A DNA stretch of 64,000 nucleotides from Rhodocyclaceae bacterium. GTDB taxonomy: Bacteria; Pseudomonadota; Gammaproteobacteria; Burkholderiales; Rhodocyclaceae. The position numbers were made by a program, and so were the translations under genes. Positions 37,584-46,914 of this stretch are shown piece by piece; position 1 is the first letter of the stretch, and every line of letters begins with the position of its first letter. The stretch spans positions 186,001 through 250,000 of the forward strand of contig JAUXXJ010000008.1 of NCBI GenBank assembly GCA_030681195.1, read 5' to 3'. The notes under the pieces were generated by a model, which was not told the origin of the DNA, did no database searches, and saw only the letters and a list, made by a program, of their open reading frames with translations.

Positions 37584-38075
37584 GTGACCCCATTCGATTA
37601 CGTGGTACTGGCGGTGATTGCGCTTTCGTTGCTGATCGGTGTCTGGCGCGGCGTGGTCAGCGAGATTCTGGCACTACTGGCCTGGATCGCCGCCTTTCTG
37701 TGCGCGCGCCTGTGGGCCGGGCAAGTGGGGGACATGCTGATGGCCAGCGATATGGCCCCGCACTGGCGGCAAGTGGCCGGTTTTCTGGCCGTGTTTGCTG
37801 GCGTACTGGTGGGGTTTTCGCTGGCGCGCTGGCTGATCTCGCGTTTTCTCAAGGCGGTTGGGCTGGGCACACTCGACCGTTTGCTCGGCGCGCTGTTCGG
37901 CATTGCGCGCGGGGTGTTGGTGGTCTGGGTGGGCGTGCTGCTCGCGGGTCTGACCGCCTTGCCTTCCCAACCCTGGTGGCAGGCTGCCACGCTGGCGCCA
38001 CCTTTCGAAACGGCGGTACTGGCGAGCAAACCCTGGTTGCCACCCGATTTGGCAAAACGAATTCGCTACCGATAG
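37584..38075 (+). CDS. cvpA: CvpA-family membrane protein
   Basis: The 163-residue protein has four membrane helices (FDYVVLAVIALSLLIGVWRG first). The conserved small-residue glycine pattern around LGTLDRLLGALFGIARGVL identifies CvpA. The family was named for colicin V production and is linked to envelope homeostasis. The GTG at 37584 is taken as the start; a 39-base gap follows dedD. purF follows 26 bases later, the usual cvpA-purF pair. Confidence 0.87.
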   Translation: MTPFDYVVLAVIALSLLIGVWRGVVSEILALLAWIAAFLCARLWAGQVGDMLMASDMAPHWRQVAGFLAVFAGVLVGFSLARWLISRFLKAVGLGTLDRLLGALFGIARGVLVVWVGVLLAGLTALPSQPWWQAATLAPPFETAVLASKPWLPPDLAKRIRYR

Positions 38076-38101
38076 ATGTCAATGAGAGGATGAATTAAAC
38101 A

Positions 38102-39616
38102 ATGTGCGGCATTCTCGGTGTGGTCGCTACGACCGCGGTTAATCAGTTGCTCTACGATGGCCTGCAGGTGCTGCAGCATCGTGGCCAGGATGCCGCCGGC
38201 ATTGCCACGGCCGAGGGCGGACGTTTCCACATGCACAAAGGGCCGGGCCTGGTGCGCGATGTCTTCCGCACCCGCAACATGCGCGATCTGGTCGGTAACT
38301 GGGGCATCGCTCATTGCCGCTACCCAACAGCTGGTTCGGCCACTAACGCGGCCGAAGCGCAGCCGTTCTACGTCAACTCCCCTTTCGGCTTGATGCTGGC
38401 GCATAACGGCAACCTGACCAACTCCGAGCAGTTGAAGCGCGACATGTTCCTGCAGGATTTGCGGCACATGAACACCAACTCGGATTCCGAGGTGCTGCTG
38501 AATGTGCTGGCTCATGAACTGCAGGCCGCTTCGTCCAAATATCAGGTCGAGGCTGAAACCATTTTCAAGGCGGTGGCTGGTGTGCATAAGCGCATCAAGG
38601 GCGCCTATGCCGTGGTGGCGATGATCGCCGGCTATGGGCTGCTGGCCTTCCGCGATCCTTATGGCATTCGCCCGCTGGTGATCGGCAAGAACGAAACACC
38701 GCTGGGCACGGAATATCTTGTGGCCTCGGAAAGTGTCGCGGTCGACACGCTGGGCTTCCAGTTTCTGCGCGATGTCGAGCCCGGCGAGGCGGTGCTGATT
38801 GATATGCGCGGCCAGTTGGTGAGCCGCCAGTGCGCAGAAAAGACGCTACATGCACCGTGCATGTTCGAGTATGTCTATCTGGCCCGTCCGGATTCCCTGA
38901 TCGACGGCGTGTCGGTCTATGCGGCGCGCGTCAAGATGGGCGAATTCCTTGCCGAGAAGATTCGCCATACCCTGCCGCATCTGCAGATTGATGCAGTGAT
39001 TCCGATCCCAGATTCCAGCCGCCCCTCGGCGCTGGAGTTGGCAAATCGACTCGGTGTGCCGTTCCGCGAAGGCTTCGTCAAGAATCGCTATATCGGCCGC
39101 ACCTTCATCATGCCGGGGCAAGCCTCGCGCCGCAAATCAGTCCGTCAGAAACTGAACGCGATTACCCAGGAGTTCAAGGGCAAGAATGTGATGCTGGTGG
39201 ATGACTCGATTGTGCGCGGGACGACCAGCCGCGAGATCATCATGATGGCGCGTGAAGCCGGTGCCAAAAAGGTTTACTTCGCCTCGGCCAGCCCCCCCGT
39301 GCGGCACGCCAACGTGTATGGCATCGACATGCCGACACGTGACGAACTAATCGCCGCCTATCGTAACGATGAGGAAATCTGTCGCGAGATCGGTGCCGAT
39401 GCCTTGGTCTATCAGGATCTTCCTGCTCTTAAGCAAGCGGTGCGAGATCTCAACCCTGCCCTGACGCAATTCGACACTTCGTGCTTCGATGGTAAATACA
39501 TCACCGGCGATATCAGTGCCGATTACCTGGCCAGTGTCGAGGACGCGCGCGGCAAGAGCTCGCGTGAGGAGCCCGACGCAGGGCAGCTGGATCTCAATTT
39601 GGTGTCGTCCGAATGA
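38102..39616 (+). CDS. purF: Amidophosphoribosyltransferase
   Basis: The 504-residue enzyme commits PRPP to purine synthesis. After Met removal Cys2 (MCGILGVV) becomes the glutaminase nucleophile. The PRPP motif is in [17 protein letters not shown]. The glutaminase domain fills the first 250 residues. Length matches E. coli PurF. It overlaps metZ as ATGA. No purine operator can be recognised by eye upstream. Confidence 0.97.
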   Translation: MCGILGVVATTAVNQLLYDGLQVLQHRGQDAAGIATAEGGRFHMHKGPGLVRDVFRTRNMRDLVGNWGIAHCRYPTAGSATNAAEAQPFYVNSPFGLMLAHNGNLTNSEQLKRDMFLQDLRHMNTNSDSEVLLNVLAHELQAASSKYQVEAETIFKAVAGVHKRIKGAYAVVAMIAGYGLLAFRDPYGIRPLVIGKNETPLGTEYLVASESVAVDTLGFQFLRDVEPGEAVLIDMRGQLVSRQCAEKTLHAPCMFEYVYLARPDSLIDGVSVYAARVKMGEFLAEKIRHTLPHLQIDAVIPIPDSSRPSALELANRLGVPFREGFVKNRYIGRTFIMPGQASRRKSVRQKLNAITQEFKGKNVMLVDDSIVRGTTSREIIMMAREAGAKKVYFASASPPVRHANVYGIDMPTRDELIAAYRNDEEICREIGADALVYQDLPALKQAVRDLNPALTQFDTSCFDGKYITGDISADYLASVEDARGKSSREEPDAGQLDLNLVSSE

Positions 39617-40794
39617 AGATGGATCCTGACTGGCAACTCGATACCCTGGCGGTTAGGGCAGGGCAGGAGCGCAGTCAATTTGGCGAGCATGCCGAAGCGC
39701 TTTACCTGACCTCAAGCTTCGTGTTTGAAAGCGCGGCCCAGGCGGCTGCGCGTTTTTCCGGTGCGGAAGCCGGCAATGTTTATTCGCGCTTTACCAACCC
39801 GACCGTCACCATGCTGCAGGAACGGCTGGCGGCTTTGGAGGGGGCCGAGGCTTGTGTGGCGACCGCCAGCGGCATGGCAGCGATCATGGCCACGATCATG
39901 GCCTTGCTCAAGTCGGGCGATCACATCGTTGCTGCGCGTGGCATTTTCGGTGCGACACAGCAAATGCTCGGCACCATCATGCCGCGTTTTTCTGTCGAAA
40001 CAACTTTCGTGGTGGGCAATGATCCCGCAGCATATCGTGCCGCCTTGAAGCCGAATACCAAGCTGTTGTTTATCGAAACACCATCGAACCCCTTGACCGA
40101 GGTGTATGACATTGCAGCGCTGGCCGAGGTTGCCCATGCCGCAGGTGTCTTGCTAGTCGTCGACAACTGTTTCTGTTCGCCCGCCTTGCAGCAGCCGTTG
40201 GCGCTAGGGGCCGATCTGGTCATCCATTCCGCAACGAAGTATCTCGACGGCCAAGGGCGAGTTCTGGGTGGTGCCGTATGCGGCAGCAAAGAGTTGGTCG
40301 AAGAAGTCTTCAAATATTTGCGTACGGCAGGGCCTACCTTATCGCCCTTTAATGCCTGGGTGATTCTCAAGGGACTCGAAACCCTCAAGATTCGCATGCA
40401 GGCTCAGTCGGCAAATGCGCTTGATCTGGCTCGCCGCCTCGAAGCTCACCCAATGGTGGCGCGTGTGTTCTATCCGGGGCAGCCCTCTCATCCTCAGCAT
40501 GCGCTGGCGATGCGCCAGCAACTGACGGGCGGTGCCATTGTGGCGTTTGAGGTCAAGGGCGGGCGGGCTGAAGCCTGGCGTGTGGTGGATCATTGCAAAC
40601 TGCTCTCGATCACCGCCAACCTGGGCGATACGAAAACCACTATTACGCATCCAGCGAGCACAACACACGGCCGCGTGTCACCGGAGGCGAGGGCAGAGGC
40701 AGGTATCGGCGAAGGGCTTTTGCGCATCGCCGTCGGCCTTGAGGCCGTGGATGACATTGAGGCCGACCTGCGGCGTGGACTCGACGCCACATAA
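39613..40794 (+). CDS. metZ: O-succinylhomoserine sulfhydrylase
   Basis: The 393-residue Cys/Met-metabolism PLP enzyme makes homocysteine directly from O-succinylhomoserine and sulfide. The PLP lysine is Lys209 in [16 protein letters not shown]. It starts [17 protein letters not shown], and [17 protein letters not shown] is typical for the MetZ branch rather than MetB. It follows purF in the conserved purF-metZ pair. Substrate acyl type is inferred from the family branch. Confidence 0.92.
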   Translation: MKMDPDWQLDTLAVRAGQERSQFGEHAEALYLTSSFVFESAAQAAARFSGAEAGNVYSRFTNPTVTMLQERLAALEGAEACVATASGMAAIMATIMALLKSGDHIVAARGIFGATQQMLGTIMPRFSVETTFVVGNDPAAYRAALKPNTKLLFIETPSNPLTEVYDIAALAEVAHAAGVLLVVDNCFCSPALQQPLALGADLVIHSATKYLDGQGRVLGGAVCGSKELVEEVFKYLRTAGPTLSPFNAWVILKGLETLKIRMQAQSANALDLARRLEAHPMVARVFYPGQPSHPQHALAMRQQLTGGAIVAFEVKGGRAEAWRVVDHCKLLSITANLGDTKTTITHPASTTHGRVSPEARAEAGIGEGLLRIAVGLEAVDDIEADLRRGLDAT

Positions 40795-41131
40795 TCTGCC
40801 TCCCGGCTTTGTGGTTTGTCCTTTGACAGAGATGCCGGATGGTCGGGGCCGCATGTTTGCTTTTCCGCTTGAACGGGGAGAGTTTCATCTGCTGGTGTTG
40901 CGCAGTGGCGAGACCTGTCTGGGCTACGAAAACCGTTGTCCGCACTTTGGTATTCCTTTGGCGGCACGTGATGATCAGTTGATTCTTGAGTCGCACCAGA
41001 GTGTCAGTTGCAACACGCACTATGCGCGATTCCGATGGGCAGACGGATATTGTGAGCGCGGTGATTGCGAGGGCGAGTCACTTGTGCCTGTGGTACTTGT
41101 CGTTAGGGACGGGCTGGTCTGTCTGGGGTAA
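40775..41131 (+). CDS. Small Rieske-type 2Fe-2S protein
   Basis: The 118-residue protein has Rieske ligands in CPH (ENRCPHFGIPLA) and CxxH (SVSCNTHYARFRW), binding a 2Fe-2S cluster. This class of soluble Rieske ferredoxins often serves oxygenases or as stand-alone carriers. The start is uncertain: GTG at 40775 overlaps metZ by 20 bases; ATG at 40832 would shorten it by 19 residues. No oxygenase is adjacent, so the partner is unknown. Confidence 0.75.
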   Translation: MDSTPHNLPPGFVVCPLTEMPDGRGRMFAFPLERGEFHLLVLRSGETCLGYENRCPHFGIPLAARDDQLILESHQSVSCNTHYARFRWADGYCERGDCEGESLVPVVLVVRDGLVCLG

Positions 41132-41206
41132 TCCGGCAGGGGGGTGGCCTGCTGTTAAAATTACCTCCCAAGTTGTTACTGACCTGCTTTGAATAGCTCC
41201 CCCCTC

Positions 41207-42388
41207 ATGAAACGTTCGCGCTTTTCCCGTCGTACCAAGCAAACCCCCGATACCGAAGAGTTGATCAATCTTGCCACGGACCTCAGTCTGTCAGGCAATC
41301 GCCTCGAAGATGCTTTCTGGGAGCGACGTTTGGCGGAATTGGTGGATCGTTTGCTGGATGCCAATGACGAGGCCGCGATGAACGCTGCGCTGGATCATTT
41401 GTATGGTGCGGGCGGACGCGCCTATGACGAATTGGCCGACATGATTGAATATCGTGCTGAGGCGCACAAGCATGAGAATGGCGCGAGCGGTACCACACAG
41501 GATGTGCTGTTGTTTGCCGCCCCGGTATTGGCCTGGTCGCGTTATGCGATTCCATCCGGTCCCATTACCGGCGATGCGCTGACCAGCCTGCGTGTCCAGT
41601 TGCAGGCGCATGTGTTGGCGGCAGATATCCGTTTTGGTCTGTGCGATTTTCTTTTCAGTCCGGATCAGTTGCCGCAAAGCTATTGTGAAACAGCAGCGCT
41701 GTCTGACAAGCTGGCCAAAGCAGCGCTGCATGGCCGTGATCTCAAAATTGATGTGGGCCAGATGCCGGAAACGATGAATTTTCTGTCCGACACCCGCTAT
41801 CTGATTGGGGTGGTCTGCGCACCGGCAGGGACCCCCCTGTTTCGCTGGCAGGAAGCGGATGGTAGTCGCAACGAAGCACTCAAACAGTGGCGTGCGCAAG
41901 GTGGTGAAGTGTTGCGCTCCATTCTGCCCGCTTGTGCCATGGAACCGCTGTTGCCGCAATCCTTCCATGCGGCCGTACGCGAGGCCGACCGTGCTTCGCG
42001 CCCGTATTCTTTGCGCTCGGCGGTGGCTTTCCTGCAGACGACACTAAACGTTTCTGCAGGGAATCTGCGCGCGGTGGTCGCACCTTATTATGATCGCCAG
42101 CTCGAAGAGTTCCGTGTCGGATTCACAGTGGGTGATGCCGTTGAGGTGGTGCATGGTGTGGTTTGGCCTTTGCTCGAAAACGAGGAGGAGGCGAGTGAGA
42201 TGCCGAGTCAGATCGAGGGCGTGTTGCGCGAGGCAGGTCTGCGCGAGGTAATTGTCCTTGAGCATCGTTTCCCTTTGGAATACTGCGACGATTGCGGTGC
42301 GCCGCTGTATCCAAATCCGGAAGGTGAGCCGGTGCATGCCGAACTGCCTGAACCGGAAGAAGAGGCTTTGCCTCGTCATCTGCACTGA
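41207..42388 (+). CDS. DUF2863 family protein
   Basis: The 393-residue soluble protein matches my memory of DUF2863, a Betaproteobacteria-restricted family of unknown function. It starts [20 protein letters not shown] CxxC pair near the end ([15 protein letters not shown]) looks like a zinc or redox motif, and the tail is acidic. The ATG at 41207 is chosen over a TTG at 41189. A short 11-base gap to recR suggests coexpression. Confidence 0.72.
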   Translation: MKRSRFSRRTKQTPDTEELINLATDLSLSGNRLEDAFWERRLAELVDRLLDANDEAAMNAALDHLYGAGGRAYDELADMIEYRAEAHKHENGASGTTQDVLLFAAPVLAWSRYAIPSGPITGDALTSLRVQLQAHVLAADIRFGLCDFLFSPDQLPQSYCETAALSDKLAKAALHGRDLKIDVGQMPETMNFLSDTRYLIGVVCAPAGTPLFRWQEADGSRNEALKQWRAQGGEVLRSILPACAMEPLLPQSFHAAVREADRASRPYSLRSAVAFLQTTLNVSAGNLRAVVAPYYDRQLEEFRVGFTVGDAVEVVHGVVWPLLENEEEASEMPSQIEGVLREAGLREVIVLEHRFPLEYCDDCGAPLYPNPEGEPVHAELPEPEEEALPRHLH

Positions 42389-42399
42389 AGGATGGGACG

Positions 42400-42996
42400 G
42401 TGGCAACGCCATCAAGCCTCGATGCGCTAGTTGCCGCGTTGCGCTGTCTGCCAGGGGTCGGACCGAAATCGGCGCAACGCATGGTGTATCACCTGTTGCA
42501 GCACGATCCGCGCGGCGCGGAACGCTTGGCCAAAGCGCTTGAAACGGCGCTGCGTACGTTGCGCCATTGCGACCGTTGTAACAACTTTACCGAAGCTGAA
42601 GTTTGTGATCGCTGCCTGTCGTCGAAGCGCGATCCTTCGCAGTTGTGCGTGGTCGAAATGCCGGCTGATCTCAATATAATGGAACAGACGCATGCTTTTC
42701 AGGGCTTGTACTACGTCCTGATGGGACGGCTCTCTCCTCTGGATGGCATCGGGCCGCGTGAGCTGGCTTTTGATCGGCTTCTGGCGCGCGCGTCTGATGG
42801 TGTGGTCAAGGAGGTCATTCTGGCAACCAACCTGACCAACGAAGGAGAGGCTACCGCCCACTACCTCTCGGAGATGCTGCATGCCCGAGGCGTTAAGGTC
42901 AGTCGTATCGCGCGTGGCTTGCCGTTAGGCAGTGAACTCGAGTATTCAGATGCAGCCAGTGTGGCTCAGGCCTTTATCGAGCGGCGTGATTACTGA
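42400..42996 (+). CDS. recR: Recombination mediator RecR
   Basis: The 198-residue protein acts with RecF and RecO to load RecA at gaps. The N-terminal helix-hairpin-helix is in [12 protein letters not shown]. The zinc finger is [16 protein letters not shown], and the Toprim domain begins [13 protein letters not shown]. The GTG start has AAGGAT 8 bases upstream. The usual dnaX-ybaB neighbours are missing; DUF2863 lies upstream instead. Confidence 0.94.
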   Translation: MATPSSLDALVAALRCLPGVGPKSAQRMVYHLLQHDPRGAERLAKALETALRTLRHCDRCNNFTEAEVCDRCLSSKRDPSQLCVVEMPADLNIMEQTHAFQGLYYVLMGRLSPLDGIGPRELAFDRLLARASDGVVKEVILATNLTNEGEATAHYLSEMLHARGVKVSRIARGLPLGSELEYSDAASVAQAFIERRDY

Positions 42997-43054
42997 TCGC
43001 ACCGTACTTGGGGCTTTTAAGCTTCATGGACTATAAGATTGAGCTAATTTGCTC

Positions 43055-43083
43055 TTTAATATCGAGACGGAGTCCGCTATAAT
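43055..43083 (+). promoter_or_regulatory. Candidate sigma-70 promoter of petABC
   Basis: A perfect TATAAT lies at 43078-43083, with a weak -35 (TTTAAT, 43055-43060) at 17-base spacing, about 48 bases before the petA ATG. The position in the 134-base gap after recR fits an operon promoter. Confidence 0.5.
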
Positions 43084-43130
43084 CGCGCGGTTTTTCGTAT
43101 TTGCATTCTCACTTTTCAGGAAACCCCACC

Positions 43131-43727
43131 ATGAGTTGTGACGAGACAGTGGATTGTGGCAGGCGTCGTTTACTGGTTGCGACGTCCGTTGCCGGGGGCG
43201 TGGCCGGTGTTGCAGTGGCCATACCCTTCGTGAGCACCTTTGCCCCTTCAGAGCGCGCCAAATCGGCCGGTGCTCCGGTCGAAGTGGATATCAGCAAGCT
43301 GAATCCGGGCGAGATGATGACCGTCGAGTGGCGCGGTAAGCCGGTCTGGATCATCCATCGCACCAAGGAAATGCTGGACGATCTGACCAAGATCGCCGAC
43401 AAAATGGCCGATCCGCAATCCAATCGGACGATGCAGCCCGAATACGCCAAAAATGAACACCGCTCAATCAAGCCGGAATATTTGGTGGCCATTGGTATTT
43501 GCACCCACTTGGGCTGCTCGCCGAGCGAGAAGTTCAAGACGGGCGCTGAGTCGGGTGTCAGCCCCGAATGGACGGGTGGCTTTTTGTGTCCCTGTCACGG
43601 TTCGCTGTTCGATCTCGCCGGGCGTGTTTACAAGAGCATGCCGGCCCCGGACAACCTCGAAGTTCCGCCGCACTATTACCTGTCCGATGCCAAGATTCTG
43701 ATTGGCGAAGAAAAGAAGGGAGCATAA
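43131..43727 (+). CDS. petA: Ubiquinol-cytochrome c reductase iron-sulfur subunit (Rieske)
   Basis: The 198-residue bc1 subunit has an N-terminal Tat-type signal anchor (CGRRRLLVATSVAGGVAGVA). Rieske cluster motifs are CTHLGCSP and CPCHGSLFD. It passes electrons from quinol to cytochrome c1. The ATG at 43131 gives the usual length; the frame opens 30 bases earlier but lacks a ribosome site there. It begins the petA-petB-petC operon, 3 bases before petB. Confidence 0.96.
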   Translation: MSCDETVDCGRRRLLVATSVAGGVAGVAVAIPFVSTFAPSERAKSAGAPVEVDISKLNPGEMMTVEWRGKPVWIIHRTKEMLDDLTKIADKMADPQSNRTMQPEYAKNEHRSIKPEYLVAIGICTHLGCSPSEKFKTGAESGVSPEWTGGFLCPCHGSLFDLAGRVYKSMPAPDNLEVPPHYYLSDAKILIGEEKKGA

Positions 43728-43730
43728 GGC

Positions 43731-45029
43731 ATGGGTGCCGCCAACGTAGATAAGTACAAGTCCAATGGGTCAACCGCAGGTGACCTTCTGGAGTGGGTGG
43801 ATGCGCGCTTCCCCCTGATGGCGTTGTGGAACGAACATCTGGCGAAGTATTACGCACCAAAGAACTTCAACTTCTGGTATTTCTTTGGTTCCCTGGCACT
43901 GCTGGTGCTGGTGATCCAGATCGTGACCGGCATCTTCTTGGTGATGCACTACAAGCCGGATGCCTCGTTGAATGCTTCTGGCGTGCCAGTGGCCTTTGCG
44001 AGCGTCGAGTACATCATGCGTGATGTGCCGTGGGGCTGGTTGATTCGCTACCTGCATTCGACCGGTGCGTCGGCCTTCTTCGTCGTCGTCTATCTGCATA
44101 TGTATCGCGGCCTGATCTATGGCTCGTACCGTAAGCCGCGTGAGTTGGTCTGGATCTTCGGCGTCATGATTTTCCTTGCGCTGATGGGGGAAGCCTTCAT
44201 GGGCTACCTGCTCCCGTGGGGCCAGATGTCCTACTGGGGCGCACAGGTGATTCTCAACCTGTTTTCGGCCATTCCCCTTGTCGGTAACGAGTTGACGCTG
44301 TGGATTCGGGGTGACTACGTGATCGGTGATGCGACCCTTAACCGGATGTTCTCGCTGCATGTCATTGCCGTGCCGCTGGTGTTGATTGGTCTCGTGGCTG
44401 CGCACATCATTGCACTACACGAAGTGGGTTCCAATAACCCCGATGGCGTCGAGATCAAGAAGAAGAAAGACGAGCATGGCATTCCGCTCGATGGTATCCC
44501 CTTCCACCCGTACTACACGGTGAAGGATATTGTCGGTGTGGTGGTTTTCCTCATGGCCTTCTCGGTAATTGTGTTCTTCATGCCTGAAGGCGGCGGGTAC
44601 TTCCTGGAGTACAACAACTTCTTCCCCGCCGATCCGCTGGTGACCCCCCCGCACATAGCACCGGTCTGGTATTTCACGCCTTACTACTCGATCCTGCGTG
44701 CCAATACGGTGAACTTCTTCTGGATCGATGCCAAGCTGTGGGGCGTTATTTTCATGGGCCTCGGCGTGATGATATTTTTCTTCCTGCCCTGGTTGGATCG
44801 TAGCCCGGTGAAGTCGATTCGCTATCGTGGCCCCTTGTTCAAGGGGGCGCTTGGCATCTTCCTCGTTAGCTTCTTCATCCTGGGTTATCTGGGCATGCTG
44901 GCACCAACCCCCGGACGCACGTTGGTGTCGCAGATTTGCACGATTCTCTACTTTGCTTTCTTCCTGTTGATGCCGATTTATACGGCGCTAGATAAGTGCA
45001 AGCCTGAACCAGAAAGGGTGACGGGATAA
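43731..45029 (+). CDS. petB: Ubiquinol-cytochrome c reductase cytochrome b subunit
   Basis: The 432-residue membrane protein has eight helices and two hemes. Heme-ligand histidines are in HSTGASAFFVVVYLHMYRG and in the second pair around LHVIAVPLVLIGLVAAHIIA. The Qo-site loop has the PEGGGYF and PADPLVTPPHIAPVWYF (PEWY-like PVWYF) segments. The central protein of the bc1 complex, it contains about 30 extra C-terminal residues typical of Betaproteobacteria. It ends overlapping petC. Confidence 0.97.
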   Translation: MGAANVDKYKSNGSTAGDLLEWVDARFPLMALWNEHLAKYYAPKNFNFWYFFGSLALLVLVIQIVTGIFLVMHYKPDASLNASGVPVAFASVEYIMRDVPWGWLIRYLHSTGASAFFVVVYLHMYRGLIYGSYRKPRELVWIFGVMIFLALMGEAFMGYLLPWGQMSYWGAQVILNLFSAIPLVGNELTLWIRGDYVIGDATLNRMFSLHVIAVPLVLIGLVAAHIIALHEVGSNNPDGVEIKKKKDEHGIPLDGIPFHPYYTVKDIVGVVVFLMAFSVIVFFMPEGGGYFLEYNNFFPADPLVTPPHIAPVWYFTPYYSILRANTVNFFWIDAKLWGVIFMGLGVMIFFFLPWLDRSPVKSIRYRGPLFKGALGIFLVSFFILGYLGMLAPTPGRTLVSQICTILYFAFFLLMPIYTALDKCKPEPERVTG

Positions 45030-45739
45030 TGAAAAAACTGCTGATTGCCCTGCTGTGGGTGCCGCTCATGGCTTTTGCTGCCGGTGTCGAACTCCATCCT
45101 GATAAGGCGCCAGATCGTTCCCGCGATAATGCTGCCTTGCAGAATGGTGCCAAGCTGTTCATCAACTACTGTTTGAACTGCCACTCGGCCTCGTATTTTC
45201 GCTACAACCGTTTGACGGACATCGGTCTGACCGAGGCGCAGATCAAGGATAACCTGCTGTTCACCGCAGACAAGATCGGCGAGACGATGACGATTGCCAT
45301 GCGTCGTGCCGAAGCCAAACAGTGGTTTGGCGCGGCCCCCCCCGACTTGACGGTGATAGCGCGCGCACGTTCAACTGTGTCCTATTCTGGTGCTGACTGG
45401 CTCTATACCTACATGCGCAGCTTCTACCGCGACGACTCCCGCCCGACCGGTTGGAATAACACGGTTTTCCCGAACGTTGGTATGCCGCACGTGCTTTGGG
45501 AGCTGCAGGGTGAGCAGGTCATGGGTGCCGATCACAAGCTGAGCCTTGCCAAGCCTGGTCTGGTCAAGCCGGAAGAGTTTGATGTGATGGTCGGCGATCT
45601 GGTGGGTTTTCTGACCCACATAGGCGAGCCGATGGCCAACTTCCGCAAGCAGTTGGGTGTGATCGTACTGATCTTCCTGGCTGTTCTGTTCGTCTTCTCG
45701 TATGCGCTCAAGCGTGAATACTGGAAAGACATTCACTGA
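45029..45739 (+). CDS. petC: Ubiquinol-cytochrome c reductase cytochrome c1 subunit
   Basis: The 236-residue subunit has a signal peptide, a heme c motif CLNCH (NYCLNCHSASYF) and a C-terminal membrane anchor (VIVLIFLAVLFVFSYAL). The methionine ligand is probably in the AGxx-like region around TMTIAMRR or later. It receives electrons from the Rieske subunit and reduces soluble cytochrome c. The ATG overlaps the petB stop. Confidence 0.95.
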   Translation: MKKLLIALLWVPLMAFAAGVELHPDKAPDRSRDNAALQNGAKLFINYCLNCHSASYFRYNRLTDIGLTEAQIKDNLLFTADKIGETMTIAMRRAEAKQWFGAAPPDLTVIARARSTVSYSGADWLYTYMRSFYRDDSRPTGWNNTVFPNVGMPHVLWELQGEQVMGADHKLSLAKPGLVKPEEFDVMVGDLVGFLTHIGEPMANFRKQLGVIVLIFLAVLFVFSYALKREYWKDIH

Positions 45740-45833
45740 TTACCGTGAGTAGACTCACATGGGACATCGAGACATGAATCCACCCGTCCGTCGCGTGGTG
45801 CGAGATTCCGACTATTCCTGGGGTACGAGTGCC

Positions 45834-46430
45834 ATGATGAACTTGTATTCGGGAACCACCTGTCCGTTCAGCCATCGCTGCCGCATCGTACTTTACGAGA
45901 AGCAGATGGACTTTCAGGTGATTGATGTCGATCTCTTCAACAAACCCGAAGACATCGCCGTCATCAACCCGTACAACCGTGTCCCTGTGCTGGTTGATCG
46001 TGATCTCGTCCTGTACGAATCGAACATCATCAACGAGTACATCGACGAGCGATTCCCGCATCCGCAGTTGATGCCGCCAGATCCGCAGACGCGTGCAAAG
46101 GCGCGTCAGCTTCTGCATACGATGGAACTGGAGCTTTTCAGCCATATCGATGCACTCGAGCGCAACCTTAAGTCTGCCGACAAGTCCCGGGCGCATATCC
46201 GGGATCGCCTGGCCGAACTGGTGCCGTTGTTTGCCAAGCAGAAATTCTTGCTGGGCGATGACTTCTCGATGCTTGATGTGGCGATTGCCCCGTTGCTCTG
46301 GCGTCTTGACCATTACGGTATCGAGTTGCCAAAGACGGCTGCGCCCGTCATGAAGTTTGCCGAGCGCATCTTTTCTCGCCAGGGTTTCATCGACGCACTG
46401 ACGCCGTCCGAAAAGGTGATGCGCCGCTGA
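45834..46430 (+). CDS. sspA: Stringent starvation protein A
   Basis: The 198-residue GST-fold protein starts MMNLYSGTTCPFSHRCRI and has the NPYNRVPVLVDRDLVLYES thioredoxin-like core. SspA binds RNA polymerase and affects stress and virulence genes; it lacks GST activity. The start at 45834 gives the usual length; the frame opens upstream at 45759 but no strong ribosome site supports it. It follows petC and precedes sspB, the standard order. Confidence 0.93.
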   Translation: MMNLYSGTTCPFSHRCRIVLYEKQMDFQVIDVDLFNKPEDIAVINPYNRVPVLVDRDLVLYESNIINEYIDERFPHPQLMPPDPQTRAKARQLLHTMELELFSHIDALERNLKSADKSRAHIRDRLAELVPLFAKQKFLLGDDFSMLDVAIAPLLWRLDHYGIELPKTAAPVMKFAERIFSRQGFIDALTPSEKVMRR

Positions 46431-46454
46431 TTTTCAGCAGCGCATCCGCTTTCC

Positions 46455-46889
46455 ATGACCTCCACGAAGCCGTATTTCATCCGGGCCATCCATGAGTGGT
46501 GCTCGGATGAAGGCTTTACCCCGTATCTCGCGGTGCAGGTATCCGCGCGTACGCGAGTGCCGCGCGAATTCGTCAGTGATGGCCAGATCGTCCTCAATGT
46601 CAGTCTTGATGCCACGCATCAGCTACAGATCGGCAATGAGGAGATCAGCTTTCAAACCCGTTTCAATGGTGCGTCATTTCCCGTGCTTGTGCCCGTGGTT
46701 GATGTCGTTGCGATCTATGCGCGTGAAAATGGCCAAGGCATGGCTTTTGAAGCGGGTGATGTGGGCGCGCTTGGTGACGAGGGAAAAGTCGGCGCTGGCG
46801 AGACGGCAGTTGCTGGCGATGCGAGCGATGTCAGCGAGCCTGTTGATTCAGCGACCCGCAAAAGCAGTCATCTGACGCGCATCAAGTAA
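46455..46889 (+). CDS. sspB: ClpXP adaptor SspB
   Basis: The 144-residue adaptor delivers ssrA-tagged proteins to ClpXP. The folded domain covers about residues 1-105 (KPYFIRAIHEWCSDEGFTP, then the FNGASFPVLVPVVDVVAIYA core). A flexible acidic tail follows and ends HLTRIK, similar to the ClpX-binding end of SspB. The tail near residue 110 holds a dispersed-motif copy, read as KVGAGETA, which should not disturb the domain. Confidence 0.9.
   Translation: MTSTKPYFIRAIHEWCSDEGFTPYLAVQVSARTRVPREFVSDGQIVLNVSLDATHQLQIGNEEISFQTRFNGASFPVLVPVVDVVAIYARENGQGMAFEAGDVGALGDEGKVGAGETAVAGDASDVSEPVDSATRKSSHLTRIK
46784..46808 (+). repeat. Dispersed 25-bp motif, copy 7 (inside sspB tail)
   Basis: An exact consensus copy in the disordered linker of SspB, read as KVGAGETA. 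Confidence 0.85.
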
Positions 46890-46914
46890 AGCCCGCCTGC
46901 TTAGCTGGCGCAGG

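Noticed and set aside
46890-46914. Short inverted repeat between sspB and the cyclase gene as a two-way terminator
   Set aside because: Stem of only five pairs with a nine-base loop and no T run on either strand.
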